From Kineococcus endophyticus (GTDB lineage: Bacteria > Actinomycetota > Actinomycetes > Actinomycetales > Kineococcaceae): 64,000 nt of DNA. Under the pieces are notes generated by a model. It saw only the letters and a program-made list of their open reading frames with translations, did not search any database and was not told the origin of the DNA. The position numbers and the translations under genes were made by a program. Of this stretch, positions 50,845-60,284 are shown piece by piece; within the stretch, counting starts at the first letter, position 1; each line of letters opens with the position of its first letter. The stretch is taken from the NCBI RefSeq assembly GCF_040796495.1, contig NZ_JBFNQN010000004.1, forward strand, positions 248,001 to 312,000. The letters are read 5' to 3'.

Positions 50845-51987
50845 GTGGGGCGGGTGAGCCAAGATCCCGTGATCGGGGCGGCCGCCCCGCAGGTACCGGG
50901 TGACGACCACCCCCGGGTGCCCGCGTGGGCGCCCCCGTGGCTGCGAGGTGGCCTCGCCCACGTCCCGTCGCGCTGGCGGGGAGGCGGCCCGGCCGGCGTC
51001 GCCGGCCGGGCGCTGCTGCTGGTCACCGGCACGCTCGTCGCCCTGACGGTCTGGGTGCTGTCCCCCGGGACGGGCGACGTCCTCGTGCTCGCCGGGGTGG
51101 CCGCCGCCGCGGTGGTCCTGCTGGGTGCCAGCAGCGTGCTGCCCTGGCAGCGGTGGTCCCCGCGCGCTCCGATCGTCTTCCCGCTCGCCGTCATGGTGGC
51201 GCTCGCCGTCCTCGGCCGGGGCACCGAGCAGGTGGCCGGGGCCTACGTGCCGTTCTTCGTCCTCTGCTTCGTCTACGTCGGCGTCTTCCTGCCCCCGCAC
51301 ACGGCGTACGGCCTGCTGCCCGCCGCGGTGCCGCTGTACCTGCTGTCCTCCGAAGCCCTCGAGCCGACCGTCGTGGTGCGCACCGTCGTCGTCTCCTGCA
51401 CCTGGCTGCTCGTCGCCGAACTCCTCGCCCAGCTCGCGCGGCGGCAGCGGGCCGCGGCCGACGTCCTCGTCCGCGACGCCCGGACGGACCCGCTGACCAC
51501 GATCGGCAACCGCCGCGACCTCGAGGACCGCATGGTCCGCCTCGTCCCCGGGGACACCGTCGTCGTCTGCGACCTCGACCACTTCAAGCAGCTCAACGAC
51601 ACCCGCGGCCACGCGTTCGGCGACCAGGTGCTGCGCGAGTTCGGCGCCATGCTCGCCACGCACCTGCGCCGCGACGACTACGCGGCGCGCTTCGGCGGCG
51701 AGGAGTTCGTGCTCCTGCTGCACGCCAGCGGGACCGGGCCCGCGATGGACGTCGTGGAACGCCTGCGGCAGACGTGGTGCGACGGCGGCGGGGCGACGAC
51801 GTTCTCGGCCGGGTGCGCCACGCTCGACGAGGTCACGAGCGCGCAGCAGGCGCTCGTCGCGGCCGACGCGGCGCTCTACGCGGCCAAGCGGGAGGGTCGG
51901 AACTGCACCCGCAGCGCGGAGGCGGCCGACGGGTGGGGACCTAGGGTGGGGGCCGACAGCGTGCGTGACCTGTCCCACGAGCTCTAG
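50845..51987 (+). CDS. Membrane diguanylate cyclase (GGEEF)
   Basis: 380 residues from GTG 50845, with AGGGAG five bases upstream. Five to six membrane helices (about 60-200), then GGDEF: CDLDHFKQLNDTRGHAFGD and RFGGEEFVLLL, with RRDD at the I-site. Active and feedback-inhibited synthesis is expected. No EAL. It lies divergent from the GGDEF-EAL gene, with a 111-bp gap that includes the AT-rich string GCGTATCTAGTAGGG. A hydroxyacid dehydrogenase starts 9 bp after its stop. Confidence 0.9.
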   Translation: MGRVSQDPVIGAAAPQVPGDDHPRVPAWAPPWLRGGLAHVPSRWRGGGPAGVAGRALLLVTGTLVALTVWVLSPGTGDVLVLAGVAAAAVVLLGASSVLPWQRWSPRAPIVFPLAVMVALAVLGRGTEQVAGAYVPFFVLCFVYVGVFLPPHTAYGLLPAAVPLYLLSSEALEPTVVVRTVVVSCTWLLVAELLAQLARRQRAAADVLVRDARTDPLTTIGNRRDLEDRMVRLVPGDTVVVCDLDHFKQLNDTRGHAFGDQVLREFGAMLATHLRRDDYAARFGGEEFVLLLHASGTGPAMDVVERLRQTWCDGGGATTFSAGCATLDEVTSAQQALVAADAALYAAKREGRNCTRSAEAADGWGPRVGADSVRDLSHEL

Positions 51988-51996
51988 GGAGACCCC

Positions 51997-52911
51997 GTGC
52001 CCACCCCCGCCGTGCACATCGGACCGCAGGACGACCCGCAGCTGAGCGAGGCGGTGGAACGCGGCGGCGGCCGGGTCGTCCCGCTGGCCGACGCGGTGGC
52101 CCTCGTGGTCGTCGGTGGTCACGGTGACCTGCCAGAGCTGCACGACGGGATCCGCTGGGTGCAGCTGCCCTCGGCCGGCATCGAGTCCTGGGTCGAGTCC
52201 GGGGTCCTGGACCGCGACCGGACGTGGACGTCGGCGACGGGGGCGTACTCGACGTCCGTGGCCGAGGGGGCCGTCGCGCTGCTGCTCGCGGGGATCCGCG
52301 GCATCGGCCGCGCCGCCCGGGCCACGACGTGGGACAACCAGGCGCTCGACGGCGTGCAGACGTCGCTGCGCGGGGCGACCGTCGCGATCGTCGGCGCCGG
52401 CGGCATCGGCAAGGCCATGATCCCGGCGTTCCTCGGGCTCGGCGCCCGCGTCCTGGCCGTCACCCGCCGCGGGCTCCCCGTCGAGGGGGCCTACGAGACG
52501 TGGGCCGCCGACCGCGTCCGCGACGTCTTCGCCGTCGCCGACCACGTCGTCCTCGCCGCCCCGGCCACGGCCGACACCGCCGCCCTCGTCGGCGCCGACG
52601 AGCTCGCGGCCCTCGGGTCGCAGGGCTGGCTGGTGAACATCGCCCGCGGGTCCCTCGTCGACACCGACGCCCTCGTCGCGGCCCTCCGCGACGGGACGAT
52701 CGCCGGCGCCGCCCTCGACGTCACCGACCCCGAGCCCCTGCCCGACGGCCACCCGCTGTGGACCGAACCGCGCGCCATCGTCACGCCGCACTCGACGAAC
52801 CCGTCGTCGCTGCGGGGGCCGCTGCTGGCCGAGCGCGTCGAGGAGAACGTGCGCCGCTTCGCCGCGGGCGAGGACCTCCTCGGCCTCGTCGACCTCGACG
52901 CGGGGTACTGA
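51997..52911 (+). CDS. D-isomer-specific 2-hydroxyacid dehydrogenase
   Basis: 304 residues from GTG 51997, with GGGAG upstream. NAD-binding fold VAIVGAGGIGKAMI (about 127-140), catalytic Arg in NIARGSLVDTDALV, Glu in DVTDPEPLPDGHPLW, and His in VTPHSTNP. All catalytic residues are present. The substrate may be a glyoxylate- or phosphoglycerate-like acid; this subgroup is often annotated only generically. It follows the diguanylate cyclase closely and may be co-transcribed. Confidence 0.92.
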   Translation: MPTPAVHIGPQDDPQLSEAVERGGGRVVPLADAVALVVVGGHGDLPELHDGIRWVQLPSAGIESWVESGVLDRDRTWTSATGAYSTSVAEGAVALLLAGIRGIGRAARATTWDNQALDGVQTSLRGATVAIVGAGGIGKAMIPAFLGLGARVLAVTRRGLPVEGAYETWAADRVRDVFAVADHVVLAAPATADTAALVGADELAALGSQGWLVNIARGSLVDTDALVAALRDGTIAGAALDVTDPEPLPDGHPLWTEPRAIVTPHSTNPSSLRGPLLAERVEENVRRFAAGEDLLGLVDLDAGY

Positions 52912-53099
52912 CCGCCGCACCCTCCGTCACCGCTGCGCGTGCGGCCGGGGGTTGGGCTCGTCGACGCGTCGCGCTCACAGGTTGAGCCGGCTGCTGGAGC
53001 CAGCGCGCAGCGCTGGACAACGAGCCACCCCCGGCGCGCAGCGGCACCGGGCACCGGTTCGGGGTGCGGCGGGGTGGGGGGCGCGCGACGGTGGGGTGC

Positions 53100-53999
53100 G
53101 TGCAGACGTTCCTCCCGTACCCCGACTTCGCTCGGTCGGCGGCCGTCCTCGACGGACCGCGGCTCGGCAAGCAACGGGTGGAGACGCTGCAGGTCCTGCG
53201 CGCCCTCGAACTGCCCGACTACGGCTGGGTGAACCACCCCGCGGTGCGCATGTGGCGCGGGTGCACCCCGGCCCTCGTCGCCTACGGCCTGGCCTGCACG
53301 GCCGCGTGGACGAGCGGGGGGCGGGCCGACTCCACCGAGCGCCTCATCGGCGAGTTCGCGCCGCAGGTGGTGGGCCGCAGCCAGCAGGACCTGGCCGACC
53401 TCATGCCGCCGTGGCTGGGGGACGAGGCGTTGCACCGCAGCCACCGCTCGGCGCTGCTGCGCAAGGACCCCGGGTTCTACCGCCCGGTGTTCGGCGACGA
53501 CGACCCCGACGACCTGCCCTACGTGTGGCCGGACCCGCCGTCGCTGGAACCGCGGGCGCGTTCGCAGGGGCGCCTCGTGTGGGTCGCCCGGCCCGAGACG
53601 CCGCAGGCGCTGGGGGAGTTCCTCACCGAGGGCGTCGTCGGGCTCGGGACGGCGTCCGGGATCGACGTCGACGTGCGCGGCGCAGCGGAGGGGGCGACGT
53701 TGCGCGGCCTCCTCAAGGAGGTCGCGCCGGGCAAGCGTCCGGGCAAGGACCTGCGCGTGCTCGACACGTTCGTCAACGAACTCACCCCCGGCGACGAGGT
53801 TGCGGTGCCCGTGGAACGGGAAGGTGCCCTGTTGCTGGGCGAGGTCGTGGGGGAGTACGAGTTCGCGTCCGGCAAGGGCGTGTCCGTGCGGCACCGCCGG
53901 GCCGTGCGCTGGGGTGGGCGGGCCGAACGGGCCGACGTCTCGCCCCCGGCGCTGCTGCAGGACCCGCGCCACCTGTTCTGCGTCGACCTCACCGTCTGA
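53100..53999 (+). CDS. MSMEG_6728-family conserved protein
   Basis: 299 residues from GTG 53100; GTG 53091 is an alternative. The N-terminal half starts with QTFLPYPDFARSAAVLD and GKQRVETLQVL, then GWVNHPAVRMWRG, a family found in actinobacteria and phages with a conserved MSMEG_6728 region. The C-terminal half (from GRLVWVARP) resembles small nucleic-acid-binding folds of the EVE/ASCH kind (GVVGLGTASGIDVDV). Function unknown; an RNA or DNA-linked role is a guess. It precedes a HAD hydrolase by 29 bp. Confidence 0.8.
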   Translation: MQTFLPYPDFARSAAVLDGPRLGKQRVETLQVLRALELPDYGWVNHPAVRMWRGCTPALVAYGLACTAAWTSGGRADSTERLIGEFAPQVVGRSQQDLADLMPPWLGDEALHRSHRSALLRKDPGFYRPVFGDDDPDDLPYVWPDPPSLEPRARSQGRLVWVARPETPQALGEFLTEGVVGLGTASGIDVDVRGAAEGATLRGLLKEVAPGKRPGKDLRVLDTFVNELTPGDEVAVPVEREGALLLGEVVGEYEFASGKGVSVRHRRAVRWGGRAERADVSPPALLQDPRHLFCVDLTV

Positions 54000-54028
54000 C
54001 CCGAAGCTCGACAACCGGAGGAGATCCC

Positions 54029-54688
54029 TTGCCCGACACCGCGGTCCTCGACGTCGACGGAACCCTCGTCGACACGAACTACCAGCACGCGATCGCGTGG
54101 TTCCGGGCGTTCCGCCGGTTCGACGTGACGCTGCCGGTGTGGCGGCTGCACCGGGCCATCGGGATGGGCGGGGACCAGCTGGTCACCGCGGTCGCGGGCG
54201 AGGAGTTCGAGTCCGCGCACGGCGACGACGTCCGCGACGCGTGGGTCGAGGAGTTCGACCCGCTGCTGCCCGAGGTGCAGCCCTTCGAGGGGGCGCGCGA
54301 CCTGCTCGCCGAACTCGGCCGCCGCGGGTGGACGGTGGTCCTCGCCTCATCGGGCCAGGGCGCCCACGTCGACAGCTACCTCGACCTGCTCGACGCGCGC
54401 GGCCTCGTCGCGGGGTGGACGACGTCCGACGACGCGGACGCGACGAAACCCGCGCCGGACCTGCTGCAGGTCGCCCTGGAACGTGTCTCGGGCCGTTCCG
54501 GGGTGCTGCTGGGGGACTCCGTCTGGGACTGCGAGGCCGCGGGCAACGCGGGGATGCGCAGCCTCGCCGTCCGCACGGGAGGTTTCTCCGTCGAGGAGCT
54601 CACCGGGGCCGGGGCGGCCGCCGTCTTCGACTCCCTGCCCGAGTTGCTCGGTGAGATCGACCGGACGGAGTTCGCCCGGCCCTCGTGA
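54029..54688 (+). CDS. HAD-superfamily phosphatase (phosphoglycolate phosphatase-like)
   Basis: 219 residues. The start is TTG 54029, supported by GGAGGAG five bases upstream and by the motif position. HAD motifs: LDVDGTLVDTNY, LASSGQG, ATKPAPDLLQVAL and LLGDSVWDCEAAGNAG. The helical cap between motifs I and II is of C1 type. Substrates may be phosphoglycolate or a sugar phosphate. It probably forms an operon with the preceding MSMEG_6728-family gene. Confidence 0.92.
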   Translation: MPDTAVLDVDGTLVDTNYQHAIAWFRAFRRFDVTLPVWRLHRAIGMGGDQLVTAVAGEEFESAHGDDVRDAWVEEFDPLLPEVQPFEGARDLLAELGRRGWTVVLASSGQGAHVDSYLDLLDARGLVAGWTTSDDADATKPAPDLLQVALERVSGRSGVLLGDSVWDCEAAGNAGMRSLAVRTGGFSVEELTGAGAAAVFDSLPELLGEIDRTEFARPS

Positions 54689-54691
54689 CGC

Positions 54692-55978
54692 TCAGGGGGT
54701 GACGACGACGGGGACGGGGCGCAACGCGCGCCGGGCGCGCGGGACGCTGACCGTGCCGGACGGCGCGGTGGTCCCGGGCGAGGTCGTCCCGGGGGAGGGG
54801 GAGGGCTGCGCGGCCCGGGCGGCCTGGACGGCGGCGGCCACGTCGAGCATCCCCGCGCCGTACCCGTCGGGCCACGCCTGGCGCACGGCCGTCCGCGTCA
54901 GCCAGCCCTCGACCGTCGCGGCGTCGGCCGTCGGCGCGACCGCCCGCAGGAGGGCGGCGGCCGCGGCGACCTGCGGCGCGGAGAACGACGTGCCGGTGGC
55001 CAGGACGTAGGCGTGGGCGCCCCCCTCGGCCGGGTCCCCGGCGAGGACCTTCTCGCCCGGCGCGCTGAGGTCGACCGACGCGTTGTGCTGCGCCCAGGGC
55101 GCCGCCGCCCCCGACTGCAGGGACGCCGAGACGGACACGACGCCGGGGTAGCCGGCCGGGTACTCCAGGGGGTTCCCGGTGTCCCCGGAATTGCCCGCGG
55201 AGGCCACGACGACGACGCCTTGGGAGACGGCCCAGTCGACGGCGGCCGCGGTCGTGCGGTTGTAGTCGGGGCCGCCGAGGGAGAGGTTGACGACGTCGGC
55301 CCCGGCCCTGACCGCCGCCGTGATGCCGGCGACGACGGCGTCGCTCGGGCAGCCGTCCTTCGCGCAGACCTTGCCCGCCAGGACCGTCACGCTCGGGGCC
55401 ACGCCCGCGGCACCCACCCCGTTGCCGTAGGCGCCGGCGACGACCGTGGCGACCTCGGTGCCGTGCTCGACGACGATGTCGCTCGTCTCGCGGGTGAAGT
55501 TCCCGATCTGCTGCACGCGCCCGACGAGGTCGGGCTGCGTCCCGTCGACGCCGGAGTCGAGGACGGCGACCTTGACGCCGGCGCCCTGGGTGGTGGGCCA
55601 CGCCGCGAAGGCGTCGACGGCGCTCAGGTGGTAGGCGTACCGCAGGTAGGGGTCGGTGGCGAGCAGTCGCCGCGCCGGGCTCGCCACCGGGGTGCTCGTG
55701 ACGGTCGGGGTCAGCTGGTAGGTGGTGCGGACCTGGGCGTCGCTGACGGCGGGGTCGGCGTCGAGGCTGCGGACGAGGCGCGCGGCGGCCGCGGACGAGG
55801 TGGCGGTGCGCGACTCCAGGCGCGGCTGTCCGTCGACCCAGCGCAGGGCGTCGACGTGGACGGCCGGCCCCGCGGTCGCGGCGGGCACGGCGGCCTGGGC
55901 GGGAGCGGCGAGCGTCAGGGTGAGCGCGGCGGCCCCGAGCGCGAGCGCGCGGGTCGGGATTCGGGCGGGTACGGGCAC
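54692..55978 (-). CDS. Secreted subtilisin-like serine protease (S8)
   Basis: 428 residues from GTG 55978, with GGGAG five bases upstream. Signal peptide (about 1-30, APAQA-A), a short propeptide, and a catalytic domain with the triad Asp (AVLDSGVDG), His (VEHGTEVATVVAG) and Ser (GTSFSAPQVAAAA), plus the oxyanion Asn (ASAGNSG). The C-terminus is Ser/Pro/Thr-rich, ending with a basic segment (RARRALRPVPVVVTP); no obvious membrane anchor. The promoter region contains a TAGCCT -10 (minus strand, 56072-56067) overlapped upstream by a LacI-like operator. Confidence 0.9.
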   Translation of the reverse strand: MPVPARIPTRALALGAAALTLTLAAPAQAAVPAATAGPAVHVDALRWVDGQPRLESRTATSSAAAARLVRSLDADPAVSDAQVRTTYQLTPTVTSTPVASPARRLLATDPYLRYAYHLSAVDAFAAWPTTQGAGVKVAVLDSGVDGTQPDLVGRVQQIGNFTRETSDIVVEHGTEVATVVAGAYGNGVGAAGVAPSVTVLAGKVCAKDGCPSDAVVAGITAAVRAGADVVNLSLGGPDYNRTTAAAVDWAVSQGVVVVASAGNSGDTGNPLEYPAGYPGVVSVSASLQSGAAAPWAQHNASVDLSAPGEKVLAGDPAEGGAHAYVLATGTSFSAPQVAAAAALLRAVAPTADAATVEGWLTRTAVRQAWPDGYGAGMLDVAAAVQAARAAQPSPSPGTTSPGTTAPSGTVSVPRARRALRPVPVVVTP

Positions 55979-56077
55979 GGCTGCTCCCTGCGGTCGGTCG
56001 AGACGACCCTGCATCGGCCCTCCGGAGGACGGACTTGACGAACCCCTTGTGCGGTTCCCCTCCTCAGGCTAGTTTCT

Positions 56078-56102
56078 CGATTCGCATCGACGATGCGTAT
56101 CG
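56078..56102. promoter_or_regulatory. LacI-type operator 1
   Basis: A 25-bp palindrome with 11 of 12 paired positions around a central A; the core CGCATCGACGATGCG (56083-56097) is perfect. It lies in the spacer upstream of the protease -10 box on the minus strand. Confidence 0.65.
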
Positions 56103-56340
56103 ACGGCTCGTCCGCCCGGTCGACGGGTGGACGTGGGGTCTGGAGCTCTCAGGGAGGAGGGTGGGATGACGAACGACGAGCACGGCGATCGGCGGTCCCG
56201 CCCGCTGACCACGAGCCCGGCCGGGCCGTCCGGCCCGTCCCGCACGCCGTCCCCGCAGCAGTCGCCCGCGCTGTCCCCGCACCCGTCAGGGCGCGGAACG
56301 CGCTGACCCCCGTGGTGCCCCGCCCGGGCGCACCACGCCC

Positions 56341-56362
56341 ATCGTCGATACGCATCGACGAT
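56341..56362. promoter_or_regulatory. LacI-type operator 2
   Basis: Perfect 9-bp arms (ATCGTCGAT, ATCGACGAT) around ACGC. It contains CGCATCGACGAT, shared with operator 1, and lies 42 bp before the sugar-binding protein start. The regulator is not encoded in the window. Confidence 0.65.
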
Positions 56363-56404
56363 CGACCGCCCACGACGCCGTGGGTAGAGGAGAGGAAACA
56401 CCAG

Positions 56405-57652
56405 ATGGCTCGACAGACGGCTCGGTCCTCGGCCCGGCGCACGAGCAAGCGCGCCGGCCTCGCCGCCCTGCTGGTCCTCCCGCTGGCCCTCGGGGCCTGC
56501 GGCGGTGGCGGCGGGAGCGCCAGCTCGGGCAGCTCGGACACCCTGCGGGTGCTCGACTACTACAACTCCGACCCGAACAAGACGCTGTGGAACGACGCCA
56601 TCGAGGCGTGCGGCAAGACCGTGGGCATGAAGATCTCCCGCGAGTCCGTGCCCGGTGAGTCGCTCATCCAGAAGGTCCTGCAGCAGAGCTCGTCCAAGAC
56701 GCTGCCCGACGTCCTCATGCTCGACAACCCCGACGTGCAGCAGATCGCCGCCTCCGGCGCCCTCGCACCGCTCGACGACCTCGGCATCGACTCCTCCGGC
56801 GTGGCCGACGGCGTGCTCAAGGCGTCCACCTACGAGGGCAAGCTCTACGGCCTGCAGCCCGTGACCAACACGATCGCGCTGTTCTACAACAAGAAGGTCC
56901 TCGAGGCCGCCGGCGTCACCCCGCCCACCACGTGGGACGAGCTCAAGACGGCCTCGGCCAAGCTCACCCAGGGCGAGCAGTACGGGTTCGCGATGTCGAA
57001 CGTCAACACCTACGAGGGCACCTGGCAGTTCCTGCCCTTCATGTGGTCCAACGGGGGCGACGAGAAGGACATCGACACCCCGCAGACCGCCGCGGCCCTG
57101 CAGCTGGTCAAGGACCTCATGGACTCCAAGTCGCTGTCCCAGTCGTCGGTCAACTGGACCCAGGCCGACGTGGCCGACCAGTTCACGGCCGGCAAGGCCG
57201 CGATGATGATCAACGGCCCGTGGAACTTCGGGACCCTCGACAAGGTCTCCGGCCTCGAGTACGGCATCGTGCCGATCCCCGTCCCGCAGGCCGGCGGCAA
57301 GACCGTCTCGCCCTTCGGCGGTGAGGCGTGGACCGTGCCGCAGACGGGCGACGAGGACAAGCAGAAGAAGGCCGCCGAACTCGTGCAGTGCCTCAACAGC
57401 GACGACAACGAGGTGAAGATCTCCCTGGGTACCGGGACGGTCCCGACCAAGCCGGCGCTGGCCGACCAGGTCACCTCGCAGAACCCGAACCTCAAGGCCT
57501 TCGCCGACCAGGTCCCGGACCTGCGGGCGCGCACCGGTGAACTCGGCGCCGAGTGGCCCAAGGCCGCCACGAAGATCTACACCGCCGTCCAGAACGCGCT
57601 CGTCGGTGGGATGACGCCGGAGGACGCGCTGAAGCAGGCGCAGAATGGCTGA
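56405..57652 (+). CDS. ABC sugar-binding lipoprotein
   Basis: 415 residues from ATG 56405, with GAGGAGAGG upstream. Lipobox LALGAC near residue 32. Family 1 extracellular solute-binding protein: TLRVLDYYNSDPNKTLW at the mature N-terminus, YGLQPVTNTIALFYNKKVLEA, and MINGPWNFG. It delivers an oligosaccharide or sugar to the two permeases that follow (the first overlaps by 8 bp). Putative LacI operators upstream suggest induction by its sugar. The sugar is unknown; ThuA in the same operon hints at trehalose or a related disaccharide. Confidence 0.93.
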   Translation: MARQTARSSARRTSKRAGLAALLVLPLALGACGGGGGSASSGSSDTLRVLDYYNSDPNKTLWNDAIEACGKTVGMKISRESVPGESLIQKVLQQSSSKTLPDVLMLDNPDVQQIAASGALAPLDDLGIDSSGVADGVLKASTYEGKLYGLQPVTNTIALFYNKKVLEAAGVTPPTTWDELKTASAKLTQGEQYGFAMSNVNTYEGTWQFLPFMWSNGGDEKDIDTPQTAAALQLVKDLMDSKSLSQSSVNWTQADVADQFTAGKAAMMINGPWNFGTLDKVSGLEYGIVPIPVPQAGGKTVSPFGGEAWTVPQTGDEDKQKKAAELVQCLNSDDNEVKISLGTGTVPTKPALADQVTSQNPNLKAFADQVPDLRARTGELGAEWPKAATKIYTAVQNALVGGMTPEDALKQAQNG

Positions 57653-58613
57653 CGCCTCCGTGGGCTCCACGAGCGTCGCCTCCCGCACCGCCCCGCCGGC
57701 CTCCGAGCCGGCGGGGCGGGGTGCGGGGCAGAAGCTCCGCACCCGGCTCGTCGAGGTCGCGTTCATCGTGCCCGCGGTCGTCTACCTCGTCCTGTTCTTC
57801 GGGTACCCCGTCGTCAAGAACGTCCTCATGGGGTTCCAGGAGTACACGACCAAGACGTTCTACACGGGTGAGGCCCCGTGGGTCGGGCTCAGCAACTACA
57901 GCGCCGTCGTCGGCAACGCGATCTTCGACCGAACGTTGTGGAACACCGTGCTCTTCACGGCCGGTTCCATCGTCGGGCAGTTCGCCCTGGGGCTGGCGAT
58001 CGCGCTCTTCTTCCACAAGCGGTTCGCCCTCTCCGGCGTCCTGCGCTCGCTCATCCTGCTGCCCTGGCTCATCCCGATGATCGCGGGCACGGCCGTGTGG
58101 CGGTGGATCCTCGACACCGACAACGGTGCGCTGAACCGGATCCTGTCCGCGATCCCCGGGCTCGACCTGAACCCGAACTGGCTGACCTCCCCGCAGCTCG
58201 CGCTCGTCGCGGTCATCGGGGTCAACATCTGGCTCGGCATCCCGTTCAACATGACGATCCTCTACGGCGGTCTGCAGGAGATCCCCGAGGAGCTCTACGA
58301 GGCCGGCGCCCTCGACGGCGCGACCGGCTGGCGCGCGTTCCGGCACATCACGTGGCCCATGCTGCGACCGGTGGTGACGGTGGTCCTCGTCCTCGGGGTC
58401 GTCTACACGCTCAAGGTGCTCGACGTGATCCTCGGCCTCACCAACGGCGGGCCGGCGAACTCGACGCAGACCATCTCGACGTTCTCGTACGACATGTCGT
58501 TCCGGCAGTTCGACTTCGGCCAGGGCGCGGCGCTCGGGAACATCCTCATCCTCATCTCCCTCGTGTTCGCCGTGGTCTACCTGCGGATCAACCGGAAGGC
58601 GGTCGACGAATGA
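57645..58613 (+). CDS. ABC sugar permease, MalF type
   Basis: 322 residues; ATG 57645 overlaps the binding-protein gene by 8 bp. Six membrane helices, with the EAA loop reading EELYEAGALDGATGWRAFRH and ITWPMLRP. This is the first of two permeases of the CUT1 group. Its last codons overlap the start of the second permease (ATGA). No ATPase is encoded nearby; actinobacteria commonly use one shared ATPase (MsiK type) for several CUT1 systems. Confidence 0.93.
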   Translation: MADASVGSTSVASRTAPPASEPAGRGAGQKLRTRLVEVAFIVPAVVYLVLFFGYPVVKNVLMGFQEYTTKTFYTGEAPWVGLSNYSAVVGNAIFDRTLWNTVLFTAGSIVGQFALGLAIALFFHKRFALSGVLRSLILLPWLIPMIAGTAVWRWILDTDNGALNRILSAIPGLDLNPNWLTSPQLALVAVIGVNIWLGIPFNMTILYGGLQEIPEELYEAGALDGATGWRAFRHITWPMLRPVVTVVLVLGVVYTLKVLDVILGLTNGGPANSTQTISTFSYDMSFRQFDFGQGAALGNILILISLVFAVVYLRINRKAVDE

Positions 58614-59479
58614 GCGCGGTCGTCCCCACGCGCGTGCAGGCCGGCGCCGACGTCCGGCCGGCCGGGAAGGCGCCCCGGCGCCCGGTCTACACGGTCATCG
58701 GCATCCTCATCCTGGCGTTCATGCTGTTCCCGCTGTACTGGATGGTGAACGTCTCCCTGCAGCCCGCCGGGAACGCGGTCGCCACCCCGTGGTTCCCGTT
58801 CGACTTCAGCCTGCGCGGGTACACCACCGCCATCTCCGAGCAGGGCCGCAACCTCGTCACGTCGCTGCTCATCAGCCTCGGCGCGGTCGTGTTCAGCCTG
58901 CTCATCGCCACCCCCGCCGCCTACGCCATGGCGCACTTCAAGCTCGGCCGCTGGGCGACGGTCGTCCTGTTCGGGATCCTCGTCACGCAGATGGTGCCGG
59001 GCATCGTCGTGGCCAACGCGCTCTACTCCGCCTACAGCGACCTCGGGCTGCTGAACACGCTGCCGGGCCTGATCCTCGCCGACTCCGCGGCGGGCATCCC
59101 GTTCTCCATCATCCTCATGCGGGCGTTCATGGGGTCGATCCCGGCCTCCATCGTCGAGGCCGCCTACGTCGACGGGGCCGGGCACGTCCGCGCGTTCTTC
59201 TCGATCGTGCTGCCGATGAGCCGCAACGCGCTCATCACCGCCGGCCTGTTCACGTTCCTGTTCGCCTGGGGCGACTTCCTCTTCGCCCTCACCCTGACCA
59301 CCACCGCCGACCTGCGCCCCATCACACTGGGGCTGTACACCTACGTCGGCAGCTTCGTCGCGGACTGGTCGCCCATCATGGCGACGGCCGTCCTCTCGTC
59401 GCTGCCCGCCATCGCCCTGCTCGTCCTGGCCCAGCGGTACGTCGCCGCCGGCGTCACGGGCGGCGCCGTGAAGTCCTGA
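58610..59479 (+). CDS. ABC sugar permease, MalG type
   Basis: 289 residues from ATG 58610, coupled to the preceding permease by ATGA. Six membrane helices; EAA loop [20 protein letters not shown] followed by LPMSRNAL. It pairs with the MalF-type protein to form the channel. The following ThuA-like gene begins 22 bp later. Confidence 0.93.
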   Translation: MSAVVPTRVQAGADVRPAGKAPRRPVYTVIGILILAFMLFPLYWMVNVSLQPAGNAVATPWFPFDFSLRGYTTAISEQGRNLVTSLLISLGAVVFSLLIATPAAYAMAHFKLGRWATVVLFGILVTQMVPGIVVANALYSAYSDLGLLNTLPGLILADSAAGIPFSIILMRAFMGSIPASIVEAAYVDGAGHVRAFFSIVLPMSRNALITAGLFTFLFAWGDFLFALTLTTTADLRPITLGLYTYVGSFVADWSPIMATAVLSSLPAIALLVLAQRYVAAGVTGGAVKS

Positions 59480-59501
59480 CAACACCTGTGGAGCACCAGA
59501 G

Positions 59502-60284
59502 ATGATCAACGTCACCGTGTGGGGCGAGAACCGCCACGAACAGCTCGAACCCGACGTCGCGAAGCGGTACCCGAACGGCATGCACGGCGCGATCGCCGAG
59601 GGCATCGAGGCCAACCTCGGCGAGGCCGTGACGGTGCGGACCGCCACCCTCGACGACCCCGAGCACGGCCTGACCGAGGAGGTCCTGGCCGGCACCGACG
59701 TCCTCACCTGGTGGGGCCACGCGGCCCACGACGAGGTCTCCGACGAGGTCGTCGAGCGCGTGCAGCGCCACGTCTTCGCCGGCATGGGGCTCATCGTCCT
59801 GCACTCGGGGCACTGGTCGAAGGTGTTCACCCGCCTCATGGGCACCTCCTGCACGCTGCGCTGGCGCTCGGAGCACGACCGCGAACTGCTGTGGACGGTC
59901 GACCCGACGCACCCGATCGCCCAGGGCGTGCCGCACCCCCTGGTGATCGAGGAGGACGAGATGTACGGGGAGTTCTTCGACATCCCCACCCCCGACGAAC
60001 TCGTCTTCATCTCCAGCTTCTCCGGCGGGGAGGTGTTCCGCTCCGGCTGCACCTTCAAGCGCGGGTTCGGCAAGATCTTCTACTTCCGCCCCGGCGACCA
60101 GGACTTCCCGACGTACTTCCACGAGGGTGTGCGCAAGGTCATCTCGAACGCCGTCGAGTGGGCCGTCACCGTGCGCCCGGAGCGGACCGCGCCGGTCCTG
60201 CTGCGCTACGACACCGAGGACTTCTTCAACGGCCACGGGTACGAAGGCGCGCTGGACCCGGAGAAGCAGGAGAAGCAGCAGTGA
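59502..60284 (+). CDS. ThuA-family protein (trehalose utilisation)
   Basis: 260 residues from ATG 59502, with GGAG eight bases upstream. The fold is a class-I glutamine-amidotransferase-like Rossmann variant: [51 protein letters not shown] and [14 protein letters not shown]. In rhizobia ThuA acts with the oxidoreductase ThuB in trehalose and related disaccharide catabolism; the same pairing is found here. Its exact reaction in this organism is not established. Stop overlaps the next start (GTGA). Confidence 0.9.
   Translation: MINVTVWGENRHEQLEPDVAKRYPNGMHGAIAEGIEANLGEAVTVRTATLDDPEHGLTEEVLAGTDVLTWWGHAAHDEVSDEVVERVQRHVFAGMGLIVLHSGHWSKVFTRLMGTSCTLRWRSEHDRELLWTVDPTHPIAQGVPHPLVIEEDEMYGEFFDIPTPDELVFISSFSGGEVFRSGCTFKRGFGKIFYFRPGDQDFPTYFHEGVRKVISNAVEWAVTVRPERTAPVLLRYDTEDFFNGHGYEGALDPEKQEKQQ

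Larger units (their letters stand above)
55979..56404. other. Divergent control region, protease / sugar operon
   Basis: 426 bp without a convincing gene. It holds two LacI-type operator palindromes 260 bp apart, a TAGCCT box for the protease gene on the minus strand, and a ribosome site (GAGGAGAGG) for the sugar-binding protein. Confidence 0.6.

Noticed and set aside
50734-52920. N-terminal extension of the GGDEF-EAL frame by over 700 codons
   Set aside because: The extension is antisense to a good GGDEF gene and a hydroxyacid dehydrogenase and shows no domain; GTG 50733 begins directly before the membrane sensor.
56093-56404. In-frame N-terminal extension of the sugar-binding protein
   Set aside because: It would place about 100 residues before a perfect lipoprotein signal peptide and would run through the operators; ATG 56405 has the ribosome site.
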